A stretch of DNA of 64,000 bases from contig NZ_SORI01000009.1 of the NCBI RefSeq assembly GCF_004366815.1, positions 1-64,000 of the forward strand. Reading direction: 5' to 3'. The notes beneath the pieces are model-generated. The model searched no databases. It was not told where the DNA came from and saw nothing but the letters and a program-made list of their open reading frames with translations. A program made the position numbers and the translations under genes. This DNA is from Aminivibrio pyruvatiphilus. GTDB taxonomy: Bacteria; Synergistota; Synergistia; Synergistales; Aminobacteriaceae. Below, one piece after another: positions 53,209 through 61,559 of this stretch. How positions within the stretch are numbered: position 1 is the first letter of the stretch; every line of letters begins with the position of its first letter.

Positions 53209-53424
53209 ATGGGAACGATTGCGATTCATGTAACGCCGGAAGAAGAGGCAATGTTGAGAAAATGTGCTGAAGGAGCTGGTGTGAGCATCGAGGAGCTTTT
53301 AAGAAACTCTGTTCTTCAGTATGTCGCGGATGAGTCCGACAGGCAGGCGTACAGTGTGTATCTTGGGTACAAGGACCGTTGTACTATGCTGTCGTTTGAA
53401 GAGGCGAAAAAACTGTGGAAATGA
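53209..53424 (+). CDS. Ribbon-helix-helix antitoxin-like protein (DUF6290/RelB type)
   Basis: 71 residues starting MGTIAIHVTPEEEAMLRKCAEGAGVS, then a second helix region, typical of RelB/DinJ-like antitoxins that bind DNA as dimers. No RelE/ParE-type toxin gene follows or precedes it, so it is an orphan or has lost its partner. ATG 53209 has a weak GGATG site; other ATGs in frame are possible. Confidence 0.65.
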   Translation: MGTIAIHVTPEEEAMLRKCAEGAGVSIEELLRNSVLQYVADESDRQAYSVYLGYKDRCTMLSFEEAKKLWK

Positions 53425-53503
53425 GCTGCTTAAACCGGCTCAGAAGCAGATTTGATCATTCGAGAGAATGGAGCTTTTCTTCGATTCAAAAGGAGGCGAT
53501 TCT

Positions 53504-54064
53504 ATGATCGAAGCCGTCAGGACAAGGCGCAGCGTGCGCAAGTTTACCGGCAGGGACGTGGAGGACGAGGTTGTCCTTCAGCTTTTTGAGAGTGCCCGGC
53601 TGGCCCCGTCGGGGCACAACACCCAGCCGTGGCGGTTCATCGTGGTACGGTCTCCCGAGGCGAAACGGGCGCTGGCGAAGGCTGCCCACGGCCAGTCGTG
53701 GATGGATGCGGCCCCCGTGTTTATCGTCTGTGTGGCCGATGTCCGGTGCCGCATACAGGACGAACCCGGCCTCGAGGTAAACGAGACGAGTCCCCAGTTC
53801 GCCCTGAAGCAGGTGATCCGGGACACGGCCATCGCCGTGGAGCATGCGGTGCTGGAGGCGGAGGCCCTGGGCCTGGGTACGTGCTGGGTGGCGTGGTACG
53901 AGCAGGCGGACGTCCGTCCTATTCTTGGTATTCCGGCCGACAAATTTGTGGTGGCCATCCTGCCCCTGGGGTACCCCGCCGAGGCCCCCGGGGAACGTCC
54001 GCGGAAGAAGCTGGACGAGATTGTCATGTTCGAGAAATGGGAGGAAAAGGCTGGAAAAGCATAA
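53504..54064 (+). CDS. Nitroreductase-family flavoprotein
   Basis: 186-residue FMN-dependent nitroreductase family member. FMN-contact motifs RRSVRKFTGRDV (about 7-18) and NTQPWRF (about 39-45), then LGLGTCWVAWY (about 119-129) near the catalytic pocket. It would reduce nitro or quinone-like compounds using NAD(P)H; some family members act in dehalogenation or flavin degradation. GGAGG lies 7 nt before ATG 53504. Confidence 0.85.
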   Translation: MIEAVRTRRSVRKFTGRDVEDEVVLQLFESARLAPSGHNTQPWRFIVVRSPEAKRALAKAAHGQSWMDAAPVFIVCVADVRCRIQDEPGLEVNETSPQFALKQVIRDTAIAVEHAVLEAEALGLGTCWVAWYEQADVRPILGIPADKFVVAILPLGYPAEAPGERPRKKLDEIVMFEKWEEKAGKA

Positions 54065-54072
54065 AAAAGCGG

Positions 54073-54690
54073 GATCCTTCCCCTCCGGGGATGTTGCTCG
54101 GTTTTCCGCTCTCAGAACGATACTGTTCTGTTGTCATCCTGAGGAGCCGAAGGCGACGAAGGATCTCGTTTTTGGGGCAGGCTGAATCAAAAGCGAGATC
54201 CCTCGCTTTCGCTCGGGATGACAGGCAAGGACGGGATCCGCCGCTCCGCTCAGGATGACAAGCAGGGGCGAGATCCTTCCCCTCCGGGGATGCTCCCTCC
54301 GCTGCGCTCTGGATGCTGCGCGAGCGCGATCGTTTTGCTCAGGATGATACTGGTCTGTTGTCATCCTGAGGAGCCGCAGGCGACGAAGGATCTCGCTTTT
54401 GGGGCAGGTCGAATCAAAAGCGAGATCCTTCCTTTGCTCAGGATGACAAGCAGGGGCGAGATCCTTCCCCTCCGGGGATGTTGCTCGGTTTTCCGCTCTC
54501 AGAACGATACTGTTCTGTTGTCATCCTGAGGAGCCGCAGGCGACGAAGGATCTCGTTTTTGGGGCAGGCTGAATCAAAAGCGAGATCCCTCGCATTCGCT
54601 CAGGATGACAGGCAAGGGCGAGATCCCTCGCTTTCGCTCGGGATGACAGGCAAGGACGGGATCCCCCGCTCCGCTGGGGATGACAAGCAA
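54073..54690. repeat. Array of REP-like repeats
   Basis: About 600 bases made of copies of a unit that reads TCATCCTGAGGAGCCG, AGGCGACGAAGGATCTCG, and AAAGCGAGATCC, ending in CAGGATGACA. A 165-base block at 54073-54237 is nearly identical to 54460-54624 (offset 387). A shorter copy lies at 54350-54480. The outer arms TCATCCTGAG and CTCAGGATGA are inverted repeats, so each unit can fold. The type is a widely dispersed palindromic intergenic repeat. No coding region. Confidence 0.8.
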
Positions 54691-54698
54691 CGGCGAGG

Positions 54699-55040
54699 TT
54701 ATTTCTGCTCCTGCTGCAGTTTCTTGAAGTCCTCCCGCACGGGGCAGAACACGTCGATGACGAGGCAGTCCTCGTGGGCGAAGCCTCCGTGGGCCTCTCC
54801 TCCGGCGAAGACGATGCCCTGTCCCGGGGTGAGGGTGACCTTGTGTTCGGCCGTGCCGATCTCCATTTTTCCGGCAAGCAGCAGTGTGGTCTGCTCGTGG
54901 GGGTGGTCATGGAAGGTGAGTTCCGTTCCCTTCTTGATCTCCCACTGGGCGAAGGTGAACCCCTCGGAGTGGATGAATTTTCCGATGAAGCCCGGCCTCC
55001 CCGTGAATTTTTCGACGGTTTCCATGTCAAATGTCCTCAT
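54699..55040 (-). CDS. Cupin-domain protein
   Basis: 113 residues with the two cupin motifs: HDHPHEQTTLLLAGKMEIG (near 44-62) and PGQGIVFAGGEAHGGFAHED (near 72-91), giving His ligands for a metal. Function unknown; may bind a small organic acid or sugar-like ligand. ATG 55040 is preferred with AAGGA 11 nt upstream; ATG 55052 directly abuts that site. It faces the threonine operon and lies beside the repeats. Confidence 0.75.
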   Translation of the reverse strand: MRTFDMETVEKFTGRPGFIGKFIHSEGFTFAQWEIKKGTELTFHDHPHEQTTLLLAGKMEIGTAEHKVTLTPGQGIVFAGGEAHGGFAHEDCLVIDVFCPVREDFKKLQQEQK

Positions 55041-55107
55041 GTCTGCACGCATCCTTTCGATTGAATGTCGCGGCGCCTGCGGTGAGCCCGAGAATGGGGC
55101 GCCGCCC

Positions 55108-55136
55108 TTGACACAATCCGGTCTCGCGAGTATAAG
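55108..55136 (+). promoter_or_regulatory. Sigma-70 promoter of the thrC-thrB operon
   Basis: Perfect TTGACA (55108-55113), 17-nt spacer, TATAAG (55131-55136). It starts the T-box leader RNA. Confidence 0.75.
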
Positions 55137-55142
55137 TAGGAA

Positions 55143-55416
55143 TCAATTTCGTTTCCAATAATATGCCATTTACGCGATGAAGGGAAGAGTACCTTTTTCG
55201 GGCGGCGGACAGAGATGGGGGACCCTGGCTGAAAATCCTCCTCCGAAGCGGAAAAGGGAAGACCACCCCCGAGCGGGCGCCGAAGTCCTGAGGGAGGGAA
55301 GGCGCCGGGGTCCGCCCCCTACAGCGGGATTGAGCAGCCGATTTATTCGGAAGTGGAGTGGGACCGCGATGAGCCTGCATCGTCTCCAGCATGAGGACGA
55401 TGCAGGCTTTCTTTTT
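55143..55416 (+). promoter_or_regulatory. T-box leader, threonine-responsive, with terminator
   Basis: A leader of about 280 nt. The T-box antiterminator core GTGGGACCGCG is at about 55358-55368. A perfect 12-bp terminator stem (55373-55384 with 55396-55407) followed by TTTCTTTTT lies just before thrC. Stem I includes AGAGATGGGGG and a likely specifier region around 55258-55272, where ACC (55262-55264), a Thr codon followed by A, is the best candidate. Uncharged tRNA-Thr would promote antitermination. Specifier assignment is from context and the downstream gene; the T-box and terminator are clear. Confidence 0.85.
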
Positions 55417-55430
55417 CAGGAGGGAGATTT

Positions 55431-56480
55431 ATGAGAAAAGGCATTCTGCATTCCTACGAGCGTTTTTTTCCCCTTACGGAGCGGACTCCCCGTCTTTCCC
55501 TGTGCGAGGGCGACACTCCCCTCGTTCCGCTGCGGAATATGGGCAGGGAACTCGGGGTGGAACTGTACGGCAAGTATGACGGCCTGAACCCCACGGGGTC
55601 TTTCAAGGACCGGGGGATGGTGCTGGCCGTGTCGAAGGCCCTGGAGGAGGGGGCGAAGGCCCTCATCTGCGCGTCCACGGGAAACACGTCCGCCTCGGCG
55701 GCTGCCTACGGAGCCGCGGCGGGAATTCCCTGCTTCGTCCTGCTGCCGGCGGGGAAGGTCGCCGTGGGAAAGCTGGCCCAGGCCCTGATTTACGGCGCCC
55801 GGGTCATCGCCGTCAGGGGCAATTTTGACCGGGCCCTGGAAATGGCCCGGGAGGCCTCCAGGGAAAAGGGAAGCCTCGCCATCGTGAACTCGGTGAACCC
55901 GTACCGGCTGTTCGGCCAGAGGAGCGCTTCGTGGGAGATCTGCGACGAGCTGGGCGACGCGCCGGACTGGCTGGTTCTGCCCGTGGGCAATGCGGGAAAC
56001 ATCAGCGCCTACTGCGCCGGTTTCGAGTTTTACAGGGAGATCGGCCGCATCGAAAAACTGCCCCGCCTGATGGGCGTCCAGGCCGAGGGGGCGGCCCCCC
56101 TGGTGAAGGGAAGCCCCGTGGACGAGCCGGAAACGGTGGCCACGGCCATCAGGATCGGTCATCCCGTGAGCGCCGACAAGGCACGGCGGGCCGTGGAAAT
56201 TACCAGCGGCCAGTTCCTCTCCGTTTCCGACGACGAGATTCTGGATGCCCAGAAAATGCTGGCCTCCTCAGACGGGATTTTTGCCGAACCCGCTTCCTGC
56301 GCACCCCTGGCAGGCCTGGTGAAGCTCCGCAAAAACGGAAGGCTGCCCGGGGGGCTGCGGATCGTGCTGGTGCTTACCGGCAACGGTCTGAAGGATCCCG
56401 ATTCCGCCGTGAGCAGGGTGGATCTGCCGGTGGAAATCGACGGAACTCCCGAAGCCCTGGCGGAGGTGCTCGGACTGTGA
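55431..56480 (+). CDS. thrC: Threonine synthase
   Basis: 349-residue PLP enzyme that converts O-phosphohomoserine to threonine. PLP lysine is K59 in NPTGSFKDRG, with the phosphate loop GNAGN near 185-189. It follows a T-box leader and is followed by thrB, so the order is synthase then kinase. GGAGGGAG precedes ATG 55431. Confidence 0.93.
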   Translation: MRKGILHSYERFFPLTERTPRLSLCEGDTPLVPLRNMGRELGVELYGKYDGLNPTGSFKDRGMVLAVSKALEEGAKALICASTGNTSASAAAYGAAAGIPCFVLLPAGKVAVGKLAQALIYGARVIAVRGNFDRALEMAREASREKGSLAIVNSVNPYRLFGQRSASWEICDELGDAPDWLVLPVGNAGNISAYCAGFEFYREIGRIEKLPRLMGVQAEGAAPLVKGSPVDEPETVATAIRIGHPVSADKARRAVEITSGQFLSVSDDEILDAQKMLASSDGIFAEPASCAPLAGLVKLRKNGRLPGGLRIVLVLTGNGLKDPDSAVSRVDLPVEIDGTPEALAEVLGL

Positions 56481-57937
56481 GCCTGCTCCGGGTGAAGGTG
56501 CCCGCGTCGAGCGCAAACCTCGGCTCCGGTTTCGACACGGTGGGGCTGGCCCTTTCGCTCTATAATTTTTTCGATGTGCTGGAGATCCTGCCCCATGGTC
56601 AGTACGAGGTGGACGTGGTGGGGGAGGGTGGCGGCGAGGAGTCCCTCGTGGCACGCAACGGCGTGGTCCGGAGCTACGAGCGGGCCTGCAGGGAGTGGGG
56701 CATGGAGCCGCCCGGGCTCCGCCTCCGGACCCTGAACGCCATTCCCATGAAGCGGGGGCTGGGCAGTTCGTCCTCGGCCATCGTGGGCGGTGTGGCCATC
56801 GCCAACGAGCTTCGTGAGCGCCCCCTGCCCAAGGAGGATCTCCTCCCCATGATGGTGGCCATGGAAGGCCATCCTGACAACGTGGTGCCCTGCTGCCTCG
56901 GCGGCATGGCGGTGAGCTGCTGGGATGGCGGGAACCTCCGGTTAGTCCGGATGCCGCCCCTTCCGCCGGACATGGTGGCCGTGGTGGCCGTGCCGGCGGT
57001 GGAACTGAGCACGGAGGACGCCCGGAACGCCCTGCCGAAGGAAGTTTCCATGAAGGACGCCGTCTACAACCTGAGCCGCTCCGCCCTTCTGGCCGCTTCC
57101 TGGGCCACGGGGAACTGGGACAATCTCCCCTGGGCCATGGACGACCGGCTGCACCAGCCGTTCCGGGCGAGGCTTTTTCCCGGCGGCGAAGCAATTCTCG
57201 AGGAGGTCCGCAGAATCCCCCAGTGTTCCGGTGTGGCCATCAGCGGCTCGGGCCCGAGCGTGCTGGCCTTTGCCCGGGGCGAGGCCCACAGGGTTGCGGA
57301 GCTCATGTGTTCCATCTTCACCCGGTCCGGCGTACGGTCCCGGTTTTTCGTCCTCTCGGAGGATTCCGCCGGTGTGACGGTGGCAAAGAACGTCAGCAGT
57401 ACCGATATTTACCGCCCTCTCAGGAAAGGAAGTGTGTTCCCCATGGCTTTCGGTGTAGACGGTTCGGGCAGGTGCGTCGTGGAAGAAGTGATCAGCGACA
57501 TGGACGTGGCGAAGATCGCCGTTCTCGGCGTTCCCGACGTTCCGGGCGTGGCGGCGAGGCTGTTCTCGGATCTCGCCGGAGCCGGCGTGGGTGCGGAGAT
57601 GATCGTCCAGAGCGTCATGAGGGGGCAGATGAACGACATCGCCTTTATCGTGAAGCAGAGCCTTCTCGGGGATGCCATCGCCATCTGCAGGTCCTTCGCT
57701 TCCGGCGTGGGAGCCCAGGGGGTCACCTTCGACGCTGAGGTGGCGAAGGTGGCGCTGAAGGGGGATCTTCTCTCCGGGTGCCCGGAGATTCCGTCCCAGA
57801 TGTTTTCCGTCCTCGCGGGGTGCAGGATCAACATAGACATGATAGCGGCGGCCTCCACGATCATCGCCTGCATCGTTGCCTCCCCCGACATGGAGGGAGC
57901 CTCTTCCGCCCTGTCCCAGGCTTTTCTCCGCTCATAG
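56477..57937 (+). CDS. thrB: Homoserine kinase fused to aspartokinase-type ACT domains
   Basis: 486 residues. The homoserine kinase (GHMP family) occupies about 1-303 with the ATP loop PMKRGLGSSSSAIVGG (90-105) and SGVAISGSGPSVLAF. Residues about 340-486 form two ACT domains like those of aspartokinase: IAVLGVPDVPGVAARLFSDL, GAEMIVQSV and a second copy with INIDMIAAA. Homoserine kinase alone is near 300-310 residues. The extra region suggests feedback control by an amino acid such as threonine. GTG at 56477 overlaps the thrC stop; GGAGGTG lies 8 nt upstream. Confidence 0.88.
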   Translation: MSLLRVKVPASSANLGSGFDTVGLALSLYNFFDVLEILPHGQYEVDVVGEGGGEESLVARNGVVRSYERACREWGMEPPGLRLRTLNAIPMKRGLGSSSSAIVGGVAIANELRERPLPKEDLLPMMVAMEGHPDNVVPCCLGGMAVSCWDGGNLRLVRMPPLPPDMVAVVAVPAVELSTEDARNALPKEVSMKDAVYNLSRSALLAASWATGNWDNLPWAMDDRLHQPFRARLFPGGEAILEEVRRIPQCSGVAISGSGPSVLAFARGEAHRVAELMCSIFTRSGVRSRFFVLSEDSAGVTVAKNVSSTDIYRPLRKGSVFPMAFGVDGSGRCVVEEVISDMDVAKIAVLGVPDVPGVAARLFSDLAGAGVGAEMIVQSVMRGQMNDIAFIVKQSLLGDAIAICRSFASGVGAQGVTFDAEVAKVALKGDLLSGCPEIPSQMFSVLAGCRINIDMIAAASTIIACIVASPDMEGASSALSQAFLRS

Positions 57938-58000
57938 CCCCTATGGCGGAGAGTAAAATTCCTGTACAATAGGGGAAAATTCCGTATGGGAGGCTGTCCC

Positions 58001-58738
58001 ATGAGATATGTTCGTTTCTCCGCTTTTCTTGTTCTGCTTGCTCTCTTCGCCGTTTCGCCCCTTTTTGCCGAGGACCTGGAGCTCACCTCCGACAAGATGC
58101 GCTACGAGTCTGAATCGGGGGATTTCTGGGCCGACGGGAACGTGAAGGTTACCAGGGGCACCATTATGGCCACCTCCAAGACTGCGGACGGGAACATGAA
58201 CCGGCAGGTCTTCACCATGAAGGGGGGCGTCCACGTCTTCGGCGCCTGGCAGAACGACAAGGTGGACATGAAGGGCCAGACCCTGTCGGGAGTGTTCGCC
58301 GAGCCCCAGGAATACATCTTCGACGGGGGCGTGAAGGGCTTCTGGGGGTCCCGCCAGGTGGATGCAGACATGCTCCGAATGAAGGGCGACTACTTCTGGG
58401 GAACGAAGCTCCGCCGGTACGCCGACACGAAGGAAGGATACGTTCTCGTCTGCGACGCCCTGGAGGGAAAGCTGGAGAACGGTGCAATATCTGAATTTAC
58501 CGCTGCCGGGAACGTCTATTTTCTTTCCACCCCGAAGCAGGGTGACCCCACGGAGATCCGGGGCAGCAAGGCCGTCTATTCCAAGGCGAGGGGAACCCTG
58601 GTGGTGTCCGGCGGCGTGACTGCCGTCCAGGCTGCCAGATCCCTGAAATCGGAAACCCTGATATTCTTCCCCGACAGGAACCGGGTGGAGGCTACGGGCA
58701 AACCCCAGCTGATCTTCAAGACGGGCGGATCGAAATGA
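58001..58738 (+). CDS. OstA/LptA-like periplasmic protein
   Basis: 245 residues: signal peptide (about 1-23, ending SPLFA), then a repetitive beta-jellyroll of the OstA/LptA type (about 25-245; repeats with A-D-G-N-V-K-V and G-x-V patterns). Thought to bridge lipopolysaccharide across the periplasm. Its stop overlaps the start of lptB (ATGA), which supports LptA. ATG 58001 has GGGAGG 7 nt upstream; a start 15 nt earlier lacks it. Confidence 0.8.
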   Translation: MRYVRFSAFLVLLALFAVSPLFAEDLELTSDKMRYESESGDFWADGNVKVTRGTIMATSKTADGNMNRQVFTMKGGVHVFGAWQNDKVDMKGQTLSGVFAEPQEYIFDGGVKGFWGSRQVDADMLRMKGDYFWGTKLRRYADTKEGYVLVCDALEGKLENGAISEFTAAGNVYFLSTPKQGDPTEIRGSKAVYSKARGTLVVSGGVTAVQAARSLKSETLIFFPDRNRVEATGKPQLIFKTGGSK

Positions 58739-59460
58739 GCAAGGCAATAACCGCGCGGTCCCTCTGCAAAGCGTACAGGGGCCGCACGGTGGTTTCCGAG
58801 GTGGACCTGGACGTCCACATGGGCGAGATCGTGGGGCTGCTCGGTCCGAACGGTGCGGGGAAGACCACCACGTTTTACATGATCGTCGGCCTCGTCAAGC
58901 CCGATTCAGGGGCTGTCTCCATCAATTCCCGGGAACTGACGGCCCTGCCGGTCTACCGCAGGGCCCGTCTCGGCGTTGGATATCTTCCCCAGGAGGCGTC
59001 CATCTTCCGGAACCTCACGGTGAGGGAGAACCTCGAGCTGGTGCTCCAGGAGAACCCTCCCCCCGAGGAACCGGCAAGGAACGTGGTGGACAGGCTGATA
59101 GAGGATTTCGGCCTCCAGAAGATCACCAATATCCCCGGCTATTCCCTCAGCGGAGGGGAGCGCCGCCGTGTGGAGATCGCCCGGAGTCTTGCCATCCTGC
59201 CGGACTTTCTTCTTCTGGACGAGCCGTTCAGCGGCATAGACCCCATCGCCGTCTACGACATCCAGCAAATCATCCTCAGCCTGAGGAAGAAGGGATTCGG
59301 CATCCTGCTGACGGACCACAACGTCAGGGATACGCTGGCCATCACGGACAGGACCTACCTCATCCACCAGGGAAAAATCGTCATCGAGGGGCCTCCCCAG
59401 GATGTGGCGGAGAGCGAAGTGGCACGGAAGTTCTACCTGGGCGACAGGTTTTCCTGGTAG
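58735..59460 (+). CDS. lptB: LptB, lipopolysaccharide export ATPase
   Basis: 241-residue cytoplasmic ABC ATPase. Walker A GPNGAGKTTT (about 38-47), signature LSGGERRRVEI, Walker B LLLDEPF. The close match to LptB (GYLPQEASIFRNLTVRENL near 81-99) and coupling to the OstA gene give the function: powers lipopolysaccharide extraction to the outer membrane. Its 3' end overlaps the convergent protease gene by 28 nt. Confidence 0.92.
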   Translation: MSKAITARSLCKAYRGRTVVSEVDLDVHMGEIVGLLGPNGAGKTTTFYMIVGLVKPDSGAVSINSRELTALPVYRRARLGVGYLPQEASIFRNLTVRENLELVLQENPPPEEPARNVVDRLIEDFGLQKITNIPGYSLSGGERRRVEIARSLAILPDFLLLDEPFSGIDPIAVYDIQQIILSLRKKGFGILLTDHNVRDTLAITDRTYLIHQGKIVIEGPPQDVAESEVARKFYLGDRFSW

Positions 59461-59903
59461 CGCTCCAGTTCTTCCGTGCGCCCAGAACGGAGAACGCCCG
59501 CGACCCGTTTCACCGCATCCGCCGCTTCAGGTGAGAGCCTGTCGCCGAAACCCCTTCTCGCCGGCTGGATGCCGATGACGATTATCTCCATGGTGTCCCT
59601 GAACGGTTCCAGGAGCAGGGACAGGGGGATGCCGTGGCTGCTGAAGGAAATGCCCCCCGTGTCCTCCAGGTTCATTCGGCGGACGGATCCGCCCGGGAGT
59701 CCCATGTCGGCGGCGTCGGCCACGATGAGGACCCGGGGCGGATTTTTTCTGAGGGGGGCGAGCTGGTTTTCCGGCGTGGTTTCGCAGTTCACCGGGGTGA
59801 CCCCTTCGGCGGGGAAGGCCTCCAGTTCGGCGAAAAGGGCGGGGCCGGCGCCGTCGTCCAGAAGGATGGGGCTGCCGATGCACCACAGTATTGTCTGGTT
59901 CAT
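59433..59903 (-). CDS. Hydrogenase-maturation-type endopeptidase
   Basis: 156 residues, HycI/HyaD family. Acidic metal-site positions D17 (PILLDDGAG) and D63-region (VADAADMG), and H90 in SSHGIPLS fit the nickel-binding triad of maturation peptidases. These cut the carboxy-terminal tail of the [NiFe]-hydrogenase large subunit. No hydrogenase is in the window; the partner must be elsewhere. Convergent with lptB. Confidence 0.72.
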   Translation of the reverse strand: MNQTILWCIGSPILLDDGAGPALFAELEAFPAEGVTPVNCETTPENQLAPLRKNPPRVLIVADAADMGLPGGSVRRMNLEDTGGISFSSHGIPLSLLLEPFRDTMEIIVIGIQPARRGFGDRLSPEAADAVKRVAGVLRSGRTEELERYQENLSPR

Positions 59904-59969
59904 GGGTTTTCACGCTCCTTGCACGTCCGCGGGGCGGAGTGCGGATCAATTTCGGGGAGGCCGCTGACA

Positions 59970-61556
59970 GTGGCGAGATCGACTTCAACCATGGTGCGTC
60001 ACGCCCTCTTCATGATGGCGGGAACGCTGGCGAGCAGGGTTCTCGGCCTGGTCCGGGAGATCGTCACCGCCGCGTGGTTCGGCGCGTCGGGGGTGCTCGA
60101 TGCCTTCAACGTGGCCTTTACCCTAGCGAACCTCGCCCGGCAGCTTCTTGCCGAGGGAGCCCTTTCGGCTTCCTTCGTTCCCGTCTTTTCCAGGGTCCTG
60201 GCCGACAGGGGACGAAAAGCGGCGGAAGGACTTGCCCGCCAGGCCTTTACCGTGCTCCTGGCGGCCACGGGTCTGGCCGTTCTGGCCGGCATCGTTCTGT
60301 CGCCTCTCCTGGTGGGCATTATGGCCCCGGGATTCGATCCTGTCAAAACGTCCCTTGCGGTGTCCCTCACCCGGTGGATGTTCCCCTTCCTTCTGTTCGT
60401 CTCTCTGGCGGCCCTCGCCATGGGCGTGCTGAACAGCATGGGCTCCTTCCTGGTCCCGGCCCTGGCGCCCGCCCTGAGCAACCTTGTCTACATCGCCCTG
60501 GTGCTTCTGGTCGCTTCTCCCTGGGGAGTGTGGGGCCTCGCGGCGGCCGTCCTCGCCGGGGGAGCGTGCCAGTTCGCCCTGCAGTGGGGGTGGACGGGAA
60601 AGATGGGAGTCTCCCTTCTTCCCGCAAAGCCCGACCTCCGCGACCCGGACCTGCGGAGGATGCTCTCCCTGTTCCTTCCCTATGCCGCCGGACTCTCCCT
60701 CAACCAGGTCAACCCTGTGCTCAGCAGGATGCTCGCCTCTTTTCTGCAGGAGGGGGCCATCTCGGTGCTGAACTATGCGAACCGGGTCATCCAGCTTCCC
60801 CTGGGGCTGTTCGTCATCGCGGTCTCCCAGGCGGTGCTTCCCCAGCTTTCCCGGTGTTCCGCCGACAGCGTGGACGAATTCCGGGAGATCATGAGGGATT
60901 CTCTCCGGTTTGCCCTGTTCGTGGTGCTTCCGGTCACCCTCGGGATGACCCTGGTTTCCAGGGAAATCGTCCACCTTCTTTTCTTCCGGGGCGCTTTCGG
61001 GACGTGGGCATGGGAGGGAACGGCCCATTCCCTGGCCATGTATTCCGTCGGCCTCCCGGGCATGGCGTGTTCCACCGTGGTCATGAGGGGGCTCTATGCC
61101 CGCAGCCTTCCCAGGCAGGCACTGTGGGTCACCCTGACGAGCGTGGCCGCCACGGCCCTGTTCTCCCTGATCCTCATGAAGCCCATGTCTTTCGGAGGGC
61201 TTGCCCTGGCCACCTCCCTCTCCTTCACCCTTTCAGGGTGGGTGGGGGTGAGGCTGCTCTCCAGGAACCTGGGGACCGGCCTCGGTGTTTTTTCTCTTTC
61301 ATGGGCCGGAAAAATGGCTGCCTCTCTGGCGGTGACCGCGGGGGTAGTCTTCGTGTACACTATTGGAATGCCCTATCCGGCGGAGGGAAGTCTTTCTCTC
61401 CGGGGGGCGTGGCTCGGAGGCATCTTCCTGGCCTCCTGCGCCGCCTACGGGGTGAGCACCGGAGTGATGCGCTTCCAGGAATGGGGCTGGCTTCGGGGCG
61501 CCCTGGCCCGGAAAAAGGGCGGCAGAGAACCGAAACGATCTGACGGGGAGGAATGA
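59970..61556 (+). CDS. murJ: MurJ, lipid II flippase
   Basis: 528-residue MATE-like integral membrane protein (about 14 helices) of the MurJ/MviN family, with GTLASRVLGLVREIVTAAWFG (about 18-38) and GALSASFVPVF (about 61-71). Flips the peptidoglycan precursor lipid II. GTG at 59970 has GGGGAGG 9 nt upstream; ATG 59991 is an alternative. Divergent from the maturation peptidase gene. Confidence 0.9.
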   Translation: MARSTSTMVRHALFMMAGTLASRVLGLVREIVTAAWFGASGVLDAFNVAFTLANLARQLLAEGALSASFVPVFSRVLADRGRKAAEGLARQAFTVLLAATGLAVLAGIVLSPLLVGIMAPGFDPVKTSLAVSLTRWMFPFLLFVSLAALAMGVLNSMGSFLVPALAPALSNLVYIALVLLVASPWGVWGLAAAVLAGGACQFALQWGWTGKMGVSLLPAKPDLRDPDLRRMLSLFLPYAAGLSLNQVNPVLSRMLASFLQEGAISVLNYANRVIQLPLGLFVIAVSQAVLPQLSRCSADSVDEFREIMRDSLRFALFVVLPVTLGMTLVSREIVHLLFFRGAFGTWAWEGTAHSLAMYSVGLPGMACSTVVMRGLYARSLPRQALWVTLTSVAATALFSLILMKPMSFGGLALATSLSFTLSGWVGVRLLSRNLGTGLGVFSLSWAGKMAASLAVTAGVVFVYTIGMPYPAEGSLSLRGAWLGGIFLASCAAYGVSTGVMRFQEWGWLRGALARKKGGREPKRSDGEE

Positions 61557-61559
61557 ACC

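Noticed and set aside
54134-54529. Open frames inside the repeat array
   Set aside because: They consist only of translated repeat units.
54073-54690. CRISPR array
   Set aside because: Repeats are long, internally inverted and irregularly spaced, without unique spacers or cas genes.
59891-61543. 550-codon open frame in a second plus-strand frame over murJ
   Set aside because: Overlaps the real murJ frame, which shows clear membrane helices; this frame is Arg/Pro/Gly-rich noise.
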